The notes beneath the pieces are model-generated. The model was not told where the DNA came from. It searched no databases and was given only the letters and a program-made list of their open reading frames with translations. Shown here in pieces: positions 27,201 through 34,519 of a stretch of 64,000 nucleotides of DNA. A program made the position numbers and the translations under genes. Source of the DNA: Eledone cirrhosa (Eukaryota > Mollusca > Cephalopoda > Octopoda > Eledonidae); assembly GCA_964016885.1 (NCBI GenBank), contig OZ024743.1, positions 120,284,287-120,348,286 of the forward strand, read 5' to 3'. How positions within the stretch are numbered: the stretch's first letter is position 1; every line of letters begins with the position of its first letter.

Positions 27201-30200
27201 AAGCTATAGGTACATCTCATTTCAGTTAGTTGACCTTCTCCTAATAAACATGTTTCTGAAAGAGCAGCAATTTCAATCTTATATCAGTTAAGTTCTGTAC
27301 CGAGAACAGTATGGCACTAAGGCTGTCTGGATTTATCATCATCCAGTTGGGTTCATTCTAACAGCACATCCCTTTGTTTACATTTTTACTTTTGTTCTCT
27401 CACTGAAATGAACAGCCATCAGTTGTGGCAAACTGACTAGGAAGAGGACCTTCTTCGGTCACGATTGACACTGAGTTTTGCACCTAGAAAATTCCCCTCC
27501 AAGACAAGATGTTTTTGTGAAAGATAAGGAGTTGCCCATGCATACTAGTCTCCCTCTTCATGCCACTGATGTTGAATGGTAAAGACCAATACAACTTGGC
27601 ACTAGTTGGTCAAATAGAGGTTACAGGTGGTTCAATAGAGGTTAAGTCATTGTGTGTGTGTATTTATGTTTATTGTATGTGTGTATTTTATGTGCTTATA
27701 TGCTAAATCTAGCAAAAAAAATCCAAAGAAGGATTTTAACTATAATGCAACATCAATTTCTACAGTTACCCCCAGTAAAGAATCTCTTCCCATTGCTGCT
27801 ACTATACAATAAGCAAATGTGCCAACAAGAAACCACTATAGCTTTGGCATTTCTGCTAAATGCACCAAACATCAGTCCATCCATCAGTGTGCAAAAATAG
27901 AAGATTTCAATCAATAAGGGTTGGGTTGCCGACAACTCATATCACTTCAAATAGTCATTCAATAAATATCGTGATAATGGAGGATGTATAATATATAACT
28001 GCATCTCTTGTTCACTTCATATACAGCCATATTAGTTACCCTCTCATCTATTTCCCTCTTTACTATTCACTATATTATACCACCTGTATAACAAGGGCAG
28101 TATTTAATCTGTCTGTATTCAATCTCACCACCACACTACCTCTCTTACATGACCATTCTATCACAGCACTAATAAGGGATGGCATTGGATCTGCTCATAT
28201 TTAGTAACTCCTCCACCACCCATCACCCCTCTTTGTTTCTATCCATCATTTTCCATGAAACAGTCTTTAAAATGTGTTGTATAACTCATGCCAGCATGGA
28301 AAAGCAGATGTAAAAACAATGGTAATGATGAGGATGATAGATGAGCCTGTGTGTGGTGTTTGTGTGTGAATATGTATATGTGTAAAGAAAAAGTTAGTGA
28401 GAAATTCATCATCTCCCAGAATACAAAAATGTAAATAAACCGTTAAAAAAAATTACTGAATTCTCCTGTGAGAAGTTTGCAGTTGTGATATTGCATTCTC
28501 ATCTTGTGATTATTCCAAAGTTTCCTTAAGGAATACAAATTTTTTCCTCTAAATCTTCAACAGATTTATCTATGAGAAGTAGATTTTTGACAACTCGTTT
28601 TAATCTCTTCTGTTATGGCTGATATTTTCAATATTTACAGCTGGTCTTAATCTCTTCTGTTTTGCCAGATATTTTCAATATTTCAGCCACTACTTCTGGT
28701 GGTCTTGTTACCTTGCCTGTATTTATATCCTTGATCTTTCTTTCTTCCACCTCTCATAATACAATTTACAAGCCTCTTTCTTTTTGGTGTTGTACAAACA
28801 TATTTTCCCTAATAGTATTTTCATTCATATTGACACACTGATTTGCAATCCAGAATATCTCGTGCTTCTGACCCATTTCATTGCAAAACATTGGTAAACA
28901 TTAAAAAAAATGTTCATCTTATCTCTATACTATGTATCCTGATGTCTAGCTTCCCTTCTAGCTACCTGATAATGATATTGCTCTTTACTGTTATCAGGTT
29001 TCTCCAGACTGGTCTCATAGCTTTTAGAGCTCTACTTACTGTACTATTCCACAACTATGGTACCTTCTATCAGGCTAGTATATTTCTCTAGCCACAGACC
29101 TAGTCTGTGGTTCAAAGCAAGTTCTCCTGACAACTAAAATCTATAGGTTTGTCCTCTCATATACTAGTCTCAAAAATGAACACTGCTAATGTGTCAGTAA
29201 TTTATTTAGTCAAACTACCTACTAAGAATACGTTAAATATTCAAATCAGTGTATCTGGTTTAATAATTCACTTAACATTTTGGCTTTAAATTTAATTTGA
29301 CAGTGATCAGTTAAGAGTAGGATAAGTTGTTGCTGAAGATTATGCAATAACGTTTGAAACTACAGTCTAGCCAATGTCTTTTTCTGTCCACACTAAAATT
29401 GTAGAAACAAAAGGATAGTATTTATGACTGTTCTGTGTCTAATTAATTTTATTTAATTCACACATGCAATGATGGCAAAAATCTATAGACTTGTCTTGTA
29501 GCATATTACAGCAATTATACATCATTATTTCTTTCTCTTCCTTGACATATGTCGTCTAGAATCTTTCTTAACTTACGTGAAACAGAAGGATCTTTCCACT
29601 ACTGTACTTTCTGTCTCTTTATTGTCTTGTTTGTCTAGCTCTTACTCTGAAGTTACTAGTTGTGTGTTTATCTATGTTGAGTGGTACCTTCTTCACCAGG
29701 GAAAGAATTATTATTTACAACCATCTGTCTATCTCATTTGCTGGTTAGTATGAAGTCTATCTGGCTTTTGTGTTAGTCTGGTTGGTATTCATCAAATGAT
29801 TGGTCATTTTTCTAAAGTCAGTGCTTTGATCCATCTTCATTTATACCCCATGGTACTGTCTAACATTTCCGTTAATATCACCAACCATCATAATGAAGTC
29901 ACTGTAATTTGTTACTGAGGTGATCTGCAAGAAGGCCTCATGGAAATAACCTTTTTGCCCATTTGTTAATCTCTACTGTGGTGTATGAGGAGGGATAATT
30001 GTTGCTGCCTCATTGCCTACATCTATTCTAAGCTTTATAATTATCACATACCCTGGCTATTTGAAAAACCATGCAAAAGCACTCAGCCCATACTGTACAC
30101 GACAAAAAGCACACAGCCCACACTGTAAAGTGGTCATGTAGATGTCATGACAAAAAGCACCCAGCCCTCACTGTAAGGTGGTTGTGTAGGAGTCACAACA

Positions 30201-30902
30201 AAAGGCACCCAGCAAGCACACACTGTAAATGTGGTTGGCGTTAGAAACCTAGTCAGAAAGAGTTCTATATTAGCAAGACACGGTCACATGACCCAACTTG
30301 CCTCTAATGGGACAGCCCATCTAACCCATTCTAGTGTGGAAAATGGATGTTATACGATGATGATGATGATGATGATGCCTGACTGACACATAACTGCATG
30401 CTAAATTTGATACCAAACTTATTGCTAACTTTCATTTTACTGACAATACCTCAGTACATGGCTTTCAAAAGTCATTCATTTACACTAACATTTTTTAACA
30501 CCCATCAGATTAGTCTGTGAAACATCTTTGCCAGGTGAACAAATGAGTGGCTTGTTCTAAGCTAAGAACTTTTCCTGTAGTTGTCTCCCCAAGGAGAGGT
30601 TATTGGTGGTTCCCTATTCTGGTACTAACCCAAATTGTCTTTCATCTGAGCTATTTCACTACACATGTGCATGAATAATGTATATATAGATATATATTCT
30701 TGCATGTATATTTGGAATGTATTGATGTCATATTTGCAGTAAAGCAACATAAGTTAGTTTATCTGGAAGAGCCTGATCAACACTCAATGAATTCATTGTT
30801 TCAGAGTGGCAATTAATTAATTATTCCATTTTGAAAGGGCTGTGAACAGAGGGCAAAGATAACATGTGAAGCTCCTATAAAAAACAAATACCCTGGAATA
30901 AA

Positions 30903-30970
<68 letters not shown>

Positions 30971-31159
30971 TTAAAAATACAAACTACTAAACTTTTAAAA
31001 ACGTTTTTCATATTTAAAAAAATACTATTTACAGGTACTGCTGTTGGTAAATTACTAACACTTGGTGGAATAGGTATCTGGTGGATTGTTGACATCATTC
31101 TTTTGATTACTGGATCTTTGAAGCCTGAAGATGGTAGCAGTTGGGTTCCATATTACTGA
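2815..31159 (+). CDS. TM2D2: TM2 domain-containing protein 2, complete five-exon gene
   Basis: Join 2815-2969, 6207-6294, 9755-9870, 19130-19218 and 31035-31159: 573 nt, 190 residues plus TGA. Exon phases (2,0,2,1) fit at every junction and all introns are GT-AG. TM2D2 is a small membrane protein of animals; its Drosophila counterpart is amaretto, and the three TM2D proteins (with TM2D3/almondex) are linked to Notch signalling. Visible parts are an N-terminal hydrophobic signal (about residues 5-20), a Cys-rich ectodomain, the CSYL motif of exon 1, GYGC, ALDGIEC, and the TM2 domain: helix 1 (about 125-141), DRF at 142-144, FCLGHTG, helix 2 (about 156-176), then a short C-terminus. Human TM2D2 is somewhat longer (about 214 residues) because of a longer N-terminal segment. 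No frameshift or stop is seen, so the gene looks functional. Recognition is from the family motifs; exon limits are read directly. Confidence 0.96.
4042..4365 (+). mobile_element. 3'-tail copy of the PHD-finger LINE
   Basis: Aligns with the 3' UTR of the LINE at 14.8-17.5 kb. It begins near the accaccctttctct block, carries ggaagggcatccagccgtag and ctaacccatgctagcg, and ends in (gatgat)n. It is 5'-truncated, as expected for target-primed reverse transcription. Confidence 0.8.
4600..5730 (-). pseudogene. Decayed LINE reverse transcriptase
   Basis: Minus-strand frames, interrupted by many stops, show LDLKNAFN near 5500, then [13 protein letters not shown], then a YLDDV catalytic box near 5280 and a SKC-type motif after it. 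This order matches non-LTR RTs whose active site reads YLDD. No intact frame is left. The clade could not be fixed by eye. Confidence 0.55.
5848..5915 (+). mobile_element. SINE (type C) head fragment
   Basis: The sequence agaacgtcagatagaatgct matches the head of the SINEs at 11058 and 19333. The body is missing. Confidence 0.5.
6207..6294 (+). CDS. TM2D2: TM2D2 exon 2 (ectodomain)
   Basis: The acceptor is ttgtag|g and the donor aaa|gtaagt. The exon encodes [10 protein letters not shown], an acidic linker with an N-glycosylation sequon (NET), and the conserved GYGC. It completes codon 52 and ends on a codon boundary at Lys81. Confidence 0.95.
6691..6914. mobile_element. TTAA-flanked MITE (piggyBac-like)
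   Basis: 224 bp bounded by TTAA at 6687-6690 and 6915-6918. The ends are inverted: cactttaacattta at the left and taaatgctaaaagg at the right. The left half repeats an accagccat..ggcc motif twice. TTAA target and short terminal inverted repeats suggest a non-autonomous piggyBac-type element; no transposase is present. Confidence 0.7.
7310..7555 (-). mobile_element. Two degraded type B SINE pieces
   Basis: The head-side part of one copy (about 7318-7408, with a B-box-like gatttgaactta) abuts a second, longer copy (7409-7555, with ggtactttatttattgacc). Both read on the minus strand and are well diverged. Confidence 0.55.
8122..8312 (+). mobile_element. Type B SINE with perfect 13-bp target duplication
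   Basis: attattatgctgt is present at 8109-8121 and again at 8313-8325. The SINE between them has the head ggcagtataagtagagc, the B box gagttcaaatccc, and the tail gtagaaaca. Intact duplications show retroposition of a single unit. Confidence 0.9.
9755..9870 (+). CDS. TM2D2: TM2D2 exon 3 (Cys-rich ectodomain)
   Basis: The acceptor follows a pyrimidine-rich run (cttttag|tgg) and the donor is caa|gtaagt. The exon encodes residues 82-119 plus two bases of codon 120: WGGRRY, then three conserved cysteines in WC, ALDGIEC and PCIK. These match the juxtamembrane ectodomain of TM2D2. Confidence 0.96.
10085..10906 (-). pseudogene. LINE reverse transcriptase fragment
   Basis: On the minus strand, 10881-10480 reads [34 protein letters not shown] and [17 protein letters not shown] (RT fingers). 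After a frameshift, 10556-10287 reads [19 protein letters not shown] and then VGVGL. Near 10150 the catalytic box reads FADN instead of FADD. It resembles RTE-like RTs with an IFKKG motif. Endonuclease and C-terminus are absent. Confidence 0.8.
11058..11340 (+). mobile_element. SINE (type C), diverged copy
   Basis: Shares head, B box (gagttcaaattttg) and a downstream body (tggaagaaatccactgtgttcaga) with 19333-19669. It is older, with many substitutions. Confidence 0.6.
11414..11607 (-). mobile_element. Type B SINE, diverged
   Basis: Minus-strand copy with actggtactttattttatc, gtgggatttgaactcagaatg and a degraded head. It carries an extra gaagggcaaagttcattaaatc segment that is also seen in the copies at 20187, 20418 and 21740, which suggests a subfamily. 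Confidence 0.75.
11966..12656 (-). pseudogene. 3' end of PHD-finger LINE
   Basis: Starting from (atc)n at 11966, the minus strand reads the LINE 3' tail (complement of ggatgcccttcctaac) and then the ORF C-terminus. Frame 12656-12372 contains [34 protein letters not shown] and [13 protein letters not shown]. These match residues near the end of the ORF at 14829-16871. 5'-truncated. Confidence 0.85.
13505..13694 (-). mobile_element. Type B SINE, full length
   Basis: Contains every block of the family in minus orientation, from attgtttctacttttggcac to ctctaccgatactgcc. Short flanking repeats (aaaataat) may be the target duplication. Confidence 0.88.
13996..14085 (+). mobile_element. LINE/SINE 3'-tail fragment
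   Basis: gtgtaaggaagggcatctgg is followed by ccaacttacgtcc and a (gatgat) end: the terminal part of the shared 3' tail only. Confidence 0.5.
14510..14690 (+). mobile_element. Diverged LINE/SINE 3'-tail fragment
   Basis: gttaagaaaggcattcc and acaagacacagtcatctga correspond to the middle of the shared tail. Heavily mutated. Confidence 0.4.
14829..16871 (+). CDS. LINE ORF2: reverse transcriptase with internal PHD-type finger
   Basis: About 680 codons without a stop. The frame opens after a TAA at 14805-14807 with no ATG nearby, and position 14829 is GTG, so this is a 5'-truncated ORF whose endonuclease is missing. The RT shows [57 protein letters not shown] and the catalytic YADD at about residue 362. 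At about residues 420-462 eight ligands follow C-x2-C-x10-C-x2-C-x4-H-x2-C-x14-C-x2-C, the Cys4-His-Cys3 spacing of a PHD finger. The C-terminus ([27 protein letters not shown]) is typical of RTE-like LINEs. The element would copy its own RNA by target-primed reverse transcription; this copy lacks the endonuclease. The open frame suggests fairly recent insertion. Confidence 0.9.
   Translation: MEESIKAKKQAWKVWRDGGSREDYQVARREARRQVYFARREAEERKFKHVLQREDQKREVFRIARQCVKENRDIVGEKCVLNDDGILAITDADKKVAWKCHYERLLNEENKWEKDSLPQIDPIEGPAVLVEGSIISKAIKDMKTGKAAGPSEIVAEMLKASGSVGHTMVTRIVNQVVQNGVVPKEWRSSIIVNCYKGKGDALDRSNYRGIKLIDQVMKVTEKVIAQLIRERIDLDEMQFGFVSGKSTTDALFIVRQLQEKYLAKSKPLYLAFVDLEKAFDRVPRSIIWWSLRKLGVDEWLVRAIQAMYKETVSKVRINNEYSEEFSVKVGVHQGSVLSPLLFIIALQAITEEFKTGCPWELLYADDLTLIAESMTELEKKFQTWKHGLESKGLKINLAKTKVLVCRKENKAAVPSGKWPCSVCRKGVGRNSILCPKCKVWVHKRCNGITGKLTKNIDFTCGRCSGAISSSKCPQNTSSFNCAEGSIEIVDSFRYLGDKISSGGGCSESTVARVRTGWKKFRELIPLLAARGFSLKMKGRLYDACIRTAMLHGSETWALCAEDIRRLERNEACMLRWMCNSNICERQSINELRKKLEIRGIRCCLLERRLRWYGHVMRMKDDSCITKCRAIKIDGSHGVGRPRKTWDELINSDLTRLHLSKTMSLDRDLWRYSVIEKTRLT
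16872..17491 (+). mobile_element. 3' UTR of the PHD-finger LINE with 112-bp triplication
   Basis: Follows the stop codon directly. It starts C-rich (16919-16970), includes three tandem copies of a 112/113-bp block (17041-17153, 17154-17265, 17266-17377), then the terminal tail (caagtgggaaaacccccgtc) and (gatgat)n. Other copies of this 3' end in the window (4042, 24990) have the block once. Confidence 0.88.
18442..18790 (+). mobile_element. TTAA-starting dispersed repeat with an inserted LINE tail
   Basis: ttaactcttttgataccaa and later aatcttatgtaagaac and actaaatccctctaaat match 8355-8620. A short minus-strand LINE 3' tail (about 18510-18598) interrupts it between copies of tgtttatc, which look like a target duplication. 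Confidence 0.5.
18510..18598 (-). mobile_element. Short LINE/SINE 3'-tail insertion
   Basis: (atc)n followed by gtttaatgtctatcttccat and gcatgggttagac, the complement of the shared tail end. About 90 bp only. Confidence 0.65.
19130..19218 (+). CDS. TM2D2: TM2D2 exon 4 (first TM2 helix and DRF motif)
   Basis: The acceptor is tttttatag|g and the donor acag|gttggt. The exon encodes the start of the TM2 domain, [17 protein letters not shown], then [12 protein letters not shown] between the two helices is the signature of the family. Confidence 0.97.
19261..19831. mobile_element. TTAA-flanked MITE split by a SINE
   Basis: TTAA at 19257-19260 precedes tccttttaaaacc, and cagctgtaaaaggg-like sequence ends at TTAA 19832-19835. 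The short inverted ends (yCCTTTTA) and the repeat body resemble 18442-18790. The type C SINE 19333-19669 sits inside. Confidence 0.5.
19333..19669 (+). mobile_element. SINE (type C) with 10-bp target duplication
   Basis: aatttaaacc occurs at 19323-19332 and 19670-19679. The element has a tRNA-like head with B box gagttcaaatc, the shared block agtaccagtctagtactgg, and a pyrimidine-rich body ending near ccctagaaacacc. Confidence 0.75.
20034..20190 (-). mobile_element. LINE/SINE 3'-tail copy
   Basis: Starts with (atc)n and continues as a diverged complement of the shared tail (ttagatgggttgtc, caggtcagatgacc). It is interrupted by the SINE at 20187. Confidence 0.6.
20187..20400 (-). mobile_element. 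Type B SINE inserted in a LINE tail
   Basis: Minus-strand SINE with the extra gaagggaaagtcgattaaatc segment. ggtcacccttaataa lies on both sides (about 20172 and 20405), a probable target duplication. Confidence 0.75.
20418..20570 (-). mobile_element. Type B SINE, head lost
   Basis: Same subfamily as the previous one. It runs from ggtttctaatttaggcac to ggtcagatttgg and stops before the tRNA-like head. Confidence 0.7.
21180..21515 (+). mobile_element. LINE/SINE 3'-tail copy
   Basis: Repeated actctgtaa..tggt blocks are followed by ttaggaaggtcatccagttg and a (gatgat)-rich end. 5'-truncated and diverged. Confidence 0.65.
21740..21945 (-). mobile_element. Type B SINE
   Basis: Full copy of the gattaaatcgactcc subfamily in minus orientation, from ggtttctgatttaggcat to tgctctactgattctgcc. 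A short (AATA)n tract (21959-21989) follows. Confidence 0.75.
22146..22260 (-). mobile_element. Type B SINE, partial
   Basis: aatcgacccaatactgtactggtac through gcatttgaactcag; the tRNA-like head is missing. Confidence 0.6.
22257..22500 (-). pseudogene. LINE linker fragment, duplicate of 26155-26365
   Basis: Nearly the same sequence as 26155-26365 (shared cagaggttatataaa, ttttggagcctttg, tttttcctaacaatc). It corresponds to the region between endonuclease and RT of the LINE at 25440-26365. Confidence 0.6.
22860..24030 (-). pseudogene. PHD-finger LINE, decayed, RT core missing
   Basis: Minus strand. 24025-23619 is a clear apurinic-type endonuclease segment ([51 protein letters not shown]). Directly after it, near 23620, the frame resumes at a degraded catalytic box (YAN for YADD). 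Zinc-finger remnants (CPQCKLW, CSGIT) and C-terminal motifs follow ([20 protein letters not shown]). The fingers and palm between endonuclease and YADD are gone. It is bounded at high coordinate by (TA)n and (CA)n. Confidence 0.7.
24030..24252. repeat. Microsatellite cluster (TA)n, (CA)n, (TA)n
   Basis: TA/TCA and CA tracts at about 24029-24080 and a TA tract at 24222-24252, on both sides of about 140 bp of pyrimidine-rich unique sequence. Confidence 0.85.
24252..25385 (+). pseudogene. 3' part of PHD-finger LINE
   Basis: Begins in the zinc-finger region (gatgtagtgggatcacagg matches 16158) and is open from 24384 to 24989: SFR-type [44 protein letters not shown]. The 3' UTR carries a single 112-bp block and ends in gat-rich sequence at about 25385. 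Its C-terminal reading frame is intact, so the copy is fairly young. Confidence 0.88.
25440..26365 (-). pseudogene. Decayed LINE, linker to RT fingers
   Basis: The minus strand holds, in element order, a WFDDN-type linker motif near 26110, the segment 26086-25880, and RT finger motifs near 25640 ([36 protein letters not shown]). Several frameshifts are present. It is 3'-truncated at the (TA) tract near 25385. Confidence 0.7.
28270..28345 (+). mobile_element. LINE/SINE 3'-tail fragment
   Basis: aactcatgccagcatggaaa followed by a gat-rich end; terminal part only. Confidence 0.5.
28500..30060 (-). pseudogene. Decayed LINE with endonuclease remnant
   Basis: Near 29990-29740 the minus strand reads [34 protein letters not shown] and further pieces. 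This is the same endonuclease family as 23619-24025. The sequence from 28500 to 29700 probably belongs to the linker but is too decayed to translate reliably. Confidence 0.5.
30065..30380 (+). mobile_element. LINE/SINE 3'-tail copy
   Basis: Three tandem variants of the caca/gtaaa-tggt block precede the terminal tail (gcaagacacggtcacatgac, ctaacccattctag) and (gatgat)n. Confidence 0.7.
30905..30970. repeat. (GT)n microsatellite before TM2D2 exon 5
   Basis: About 33 uninterrupted GT units, 65 bp upstream of the last exon's acceptor. Confidence 0.97.
31035..31159 (+). CDS. TM2D2: TM2D2 exon 5 (second TM2 helix, C-terminus, stop)
   Basis: The acceptor is ttacag|gt. The exon encodes [26 protein letters not shown] (second helix) and a short tail ending VPYY, then TGA at 31157-31159. 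It lies just after a long (GT)n tract (30905-30970) in intron 4. Confidence 0.97.
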
Positions 31160-31440
31160 ACAATCTTTTAAAATGAATATATTTATATGTATTGATATGT
31201 GGAAAAATTGTATTTTTGCTGTTTGTAAGCCTCAAAACATAAGACTCATTTTAGGATAATTGGTGTTTTCCATTAAAAAAAAAAAATACTCATTTAACAA
31301 AGATGAATGAATGAACTTTGCATACTTGGAAATAATGTCAGTTAAAACCTGCAATCAGTTAATGATAAAAATTTGTATTATATGTGCCCTGTGAATTGTT
31401 TTATTGTTAACTATTGTATGAATAAAATTTCAATTAAAAA
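31160..31440 (+). other. TM2D2: TM2D2 3' UTR with AATAAA
   Basis: AT-rich sequence follows the stop codon. A canonical AATAAA lies at 31421-31426 with an A-rich stretch just after it, so cleavage probably falls near 31440. A second AATAAA-like site lies about 90 bp further on. Confidence 0.7.
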
Positions 31441-31724
31441 TATTAAGACAGATTCATATTTTGGAAATGATGTTTTATTTAACTAAATTTAATTTTAACA
31501 TGTCAACCTATGTGAATAAATTATTATGTAACATTGTGAATAATGATTTCAGATAAAATTTTCTCTCTAAGATGGTTTTTATTACTTTTTCATGAGAAAG
31601 GGCAGTACCCATGACCTATCTTGCCCCCTCTCTCTCTGGACTTACACATGTGCACAGATATACACATACACATATATGTCTAGACATAGATATATATATA
31701 TATATATATGCATATATATATATA
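31441..31724. other. Intergenic, no feature except microsatellite
   Basis: AT-rich sequence past the TM2D2 poly(A) site; a (TA)n run occupies about 31689-31724. Confidence 0.6.
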
Positions 31725-32166
31725 AAGGCGCATGGCTTAGTGGTTAGAGCATTGGGCTTGCAATCGAAAGGTTGTGAGTTCAATTCTCGGACCGGGTGAT
31801 GTGTTGTTTCCATGAGCAAGACACTTTATTTCACATTGCTTCAGTTTACTCAGCTGTAGAAATGAGATGATAGGACTGGGGTTCCTATCATTCCACTGCA
31901 AAATGGTCGTGGAGGTGCCATGGCAAAAACGCACCCAGCCTAAACTCTAAAGTGGACGTGTAGGCACCACGGAAAAAAGCACCCAGCACTCACTGTAAAA
32001 TGAGGTTGGTGTTAACAAGGGCATCCAGCTGTAGAAATCAAGCCAGAATCAGTTCCCGTATGAGCAAGACAAGGTCAGCCGACCTGACACTGCCCATAAC
32101 AGGACAACCGGTCTAACCCATGGTAGCGTGGAAGAACGGAAGTAAAACGTTGATGATGATGATGAT
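31725..32166 (+). mobile_element. Complete tRNA-derived SINE sharing the PHD-LINE tail
   Basis: The head reads like a tRNA: tggcttagtggttagagc (A box) and ggttgtgagttcaattctc (B box) within 31730-31800. A body with caagacactttatttcac and repeated caca-type blocks follows. The last 150 bp (aagggcatccagctgtag, gtctaacccatggtagcg) and the (gat)n end match the LINE 3' UTR at 17300-17490. Sharing the partner LINE's tail is the usual way SINEs recruit LINE reverse transcriptase. Confidence 0.88.
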
Positions 32167-32394
32167 ATGCAAACCCATACAGTTATAAGAATATACCTCA
32201 ACATCCATACTTCTACACCAGTATGGATGTGGCCCTATGCATGCATATCTCATATACACACACACACACACTCATACAAATATACACCTACAAGTTCATA
32301 TGAATGCAGTCATGTTCATAGATATACACAACCAAACATTTACCTACATTCATATGCCCTCCCCATTGATATATATATATATATATATGAAGGC

Positions 32395-33480
32395 ACGCTG
32401 GCTCTGGTACAGTTGGGACAAGTGTGTGGTTGGGTGGTGGACAGCTTTCTCCTTTGATGTCTGTCTTCAGCTGCTATCTTCCTGTTCTCCTCAAAGCTGG
32501 CTGCAGCTGTTTTGATGACCACTCTTCATTTTCTCAGTCCTCTGCCAGGTGTTCCCATTCCCTGTGATCAATATTGCCTTGGATCAGCTGGCGCTTGAGT
32601 TGATCCTTGAAGCGTTTTTGGAGTGCTCCTTGGTTTTGCTTACCTTGACAAGGCTCGCTGTATAATACTTGCCTTTGGCATCCTAGAGTTGTTCATGTGC
32701 GATACATGGCCTGCCCAGTAGAGCTGTTTCAGCATTAACATGTTCTCAATGTTTGTGATATCAGCCCTCTTGAGAACTTCCCCGTTTGTTACATAGCCCT
32801 GTCAACGGATGCCCATGATGGAGTAAAGGCACTGCTGATTGAATCTTTCCAGTAGCTTGTTTTGGTTCCAGTACAGGACCTAGCTTCCAGCTCTGTAGAG
32901 GAGAGTAGTGATTACAGCAGCTCTGTAGACTCTGATCTTTGTGGTGAAGCATAGAGAGTTTCTGCAAGCGTCCGAATGAACTGCTGGCCTTGACAATGTG
33001 GTTGTCAATGTCCTTTGCTGAGGTAATGTCGTTGTAGGGTGCTGCAGGTCTTCCTGTATGTCAACTTGGCTGACTGGCTTTTCGGATTTGGCACCACTTT
33101 TTGGTGTGCAGAGCGTTTCTCGTCAACGAGCTTTTGGATCTCATTATCATTCTCAACAAACTAGTCTTTGTTCTTCCTTGTAGAGAAACCCACCACTTTT
33201 GCTGTTGTGTTCTCTAACACCCTCTTCAGGTCTTGCTAAAAAGTCTCTGGTTTGGCGTTGCGAGCTACAATGGTGTTGAGCTTTGCTTCCATCTTTTCCT
33301 GAAATTTTCCCTTCAGCAAGGGGAAGCGATTAACATTGATCTTTTTTTGAATTGTGAGGCTCTTTTCTTCACGATGGGCTTGACCCACAATCTGAGAGTT
33401 TATCGTACGGTCCGATGGTCAGTGTAGCAGTCAGCACTTGGCATACTCTTTCAAATCTCTCTGGCGCACAAGATATAATT
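32395..33480 (-). pseudogene. LINE with RT core deleted (linker joined to C-terminus)
   Basis: From 33480 down to about 33060 the minus strand reads the post-endonuclease linker (QDLKRVLENTTAKVVGFS, ENDNEIQKLVDEKRSA). It then jumps directly to the post-RT region (IDNHIVKASSSFGRLQ, IRVYRAAVITTLLY, RFNQQCLYSIMGIR, LYWAGHVSHM). No catalytic box lies between. The 3' end abuts (TA)n at about 32370. Confidence 0.75.
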
Positions 33481-34014
33481 CAGTAGGTCATACGACCATC
33501 ACTACCGTTTTGCAAATTTTCACAGTACTGTTACGTGGAAAAGATTTTTAACAATTTATTTATTGATCGCAGTAAACTATTATATATTTAATTTAATTAT
33601 ATAAATTTGGGATTTAGTAACGTGTTCCTCTGAAGATTGCGGTTGCCTAGTTGACATCAATCGTAGTTTCTGCTCTGAGTAGTTGGGGGGAAATGTCCCA
33701 AGTTTCCGTATGATTGTATTGTCATTGTCAATAATTCGGTAATCAGGATCGTGAGTTCTGTCTTGATTGAGATTAGCAAATGATGATGATGGTATATGAC
33801 CATTCATAAAAGGATTTGTTGGTCAGATATATACGTGCTAATTTCATGGAACGTTAAACCCAGACGTTTTCCAGTTGAATTCAAATAAAGCCGTGTGAAT
33901 ATGCTCATATCATCGATGAAATAATGTAACAGATAGATCGATCAAAGAAAATAATATAATATAGACAGAGGTTTAGAAATAGACAGAAAAACAAAACAAA
34001 AAATAAACGTAGGT
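33481..34014. repeat. Diverged unit of the ~250-bp repeat
   Basis: aaaggatttgttggtcagat through agacagaggtttagaaatag (about 33800-33990) matches the array at 34520-35560. The rest of the interval shows nothing. Confidence 0.5.
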
Positions 34015-34400
34015 TTGCTATCTAGTTTTACGCGTGTCTATCGTAACTTAGAACATCGAGATGTTTATGGGCATCATAAAGAGACAGTGGAGACTTCTGT
34101 GTCCTTGGCCCTAGGTCCACCTCAGTACTCACCACCATCAACACAGAGTTGGTTACCCACAGGTGTGAGCCTTGCGAGCTGGAATGGCTCTTCCAGCGTG
34201 TCTTCATCACCATCCGCCGGAGAAATGCCTTCTTTATTCTGTCCGATGGGGCCGCGGCGTAGCAAGCGCATGGGTCCCCATTTGTTCATAATAGTGGGAG
34301 ATGGGGAGAGCGAGAGAGACGAAGCAGAGTTTAGTTCCTTTGTGTTCGGATCTGGTGTATATTTGTAAGTTTCACTCACACTGAAGATTTGCACCATCTA
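34015..34400 (+). repeat. Dispersed repeat, inverted partner of 37190-37530
   Basis: The segment is open from 34015 to 34368 and aligns with the complement of 37179-37511. Similar peptides appear in both (YSPP, TGVSL, GEM/GET, LFCP). Whether it is coding is unknown. Confidence 0.55.
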
Positions 34401-34519
34401 TAGGTTATAACAAACAGATAGCCCGACCATAAAGAAGTAGGAAAGAGAGGTGTGGAAGAGAGGGATGTAATATAATACAGACTGCACGTTTTAGAATATA
34501 CATATTTAATAAATTAAAA

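Larger units (their letters stand above)
19219..31034 (+). other. TM2D2 intron 4
   Basis: 11.8 kb, mostly LINE and SINE debris in both orientations. The stretch 26370-28270 includes unclassified moderately repetitive sequence, and part of it near 28000-28250 resembles 7580-7850. No coding exon of another gene was recognised inside. Confidence 0.85.

Noticed and set aside
31730..31800. tRNA gene candidates in the SINE heads (also 39108-39165 and 63795-63860)
   Set aside because: A and B boxes are present but the anticodon and acceptor stems pair poorly and SINE bodies follow directly.
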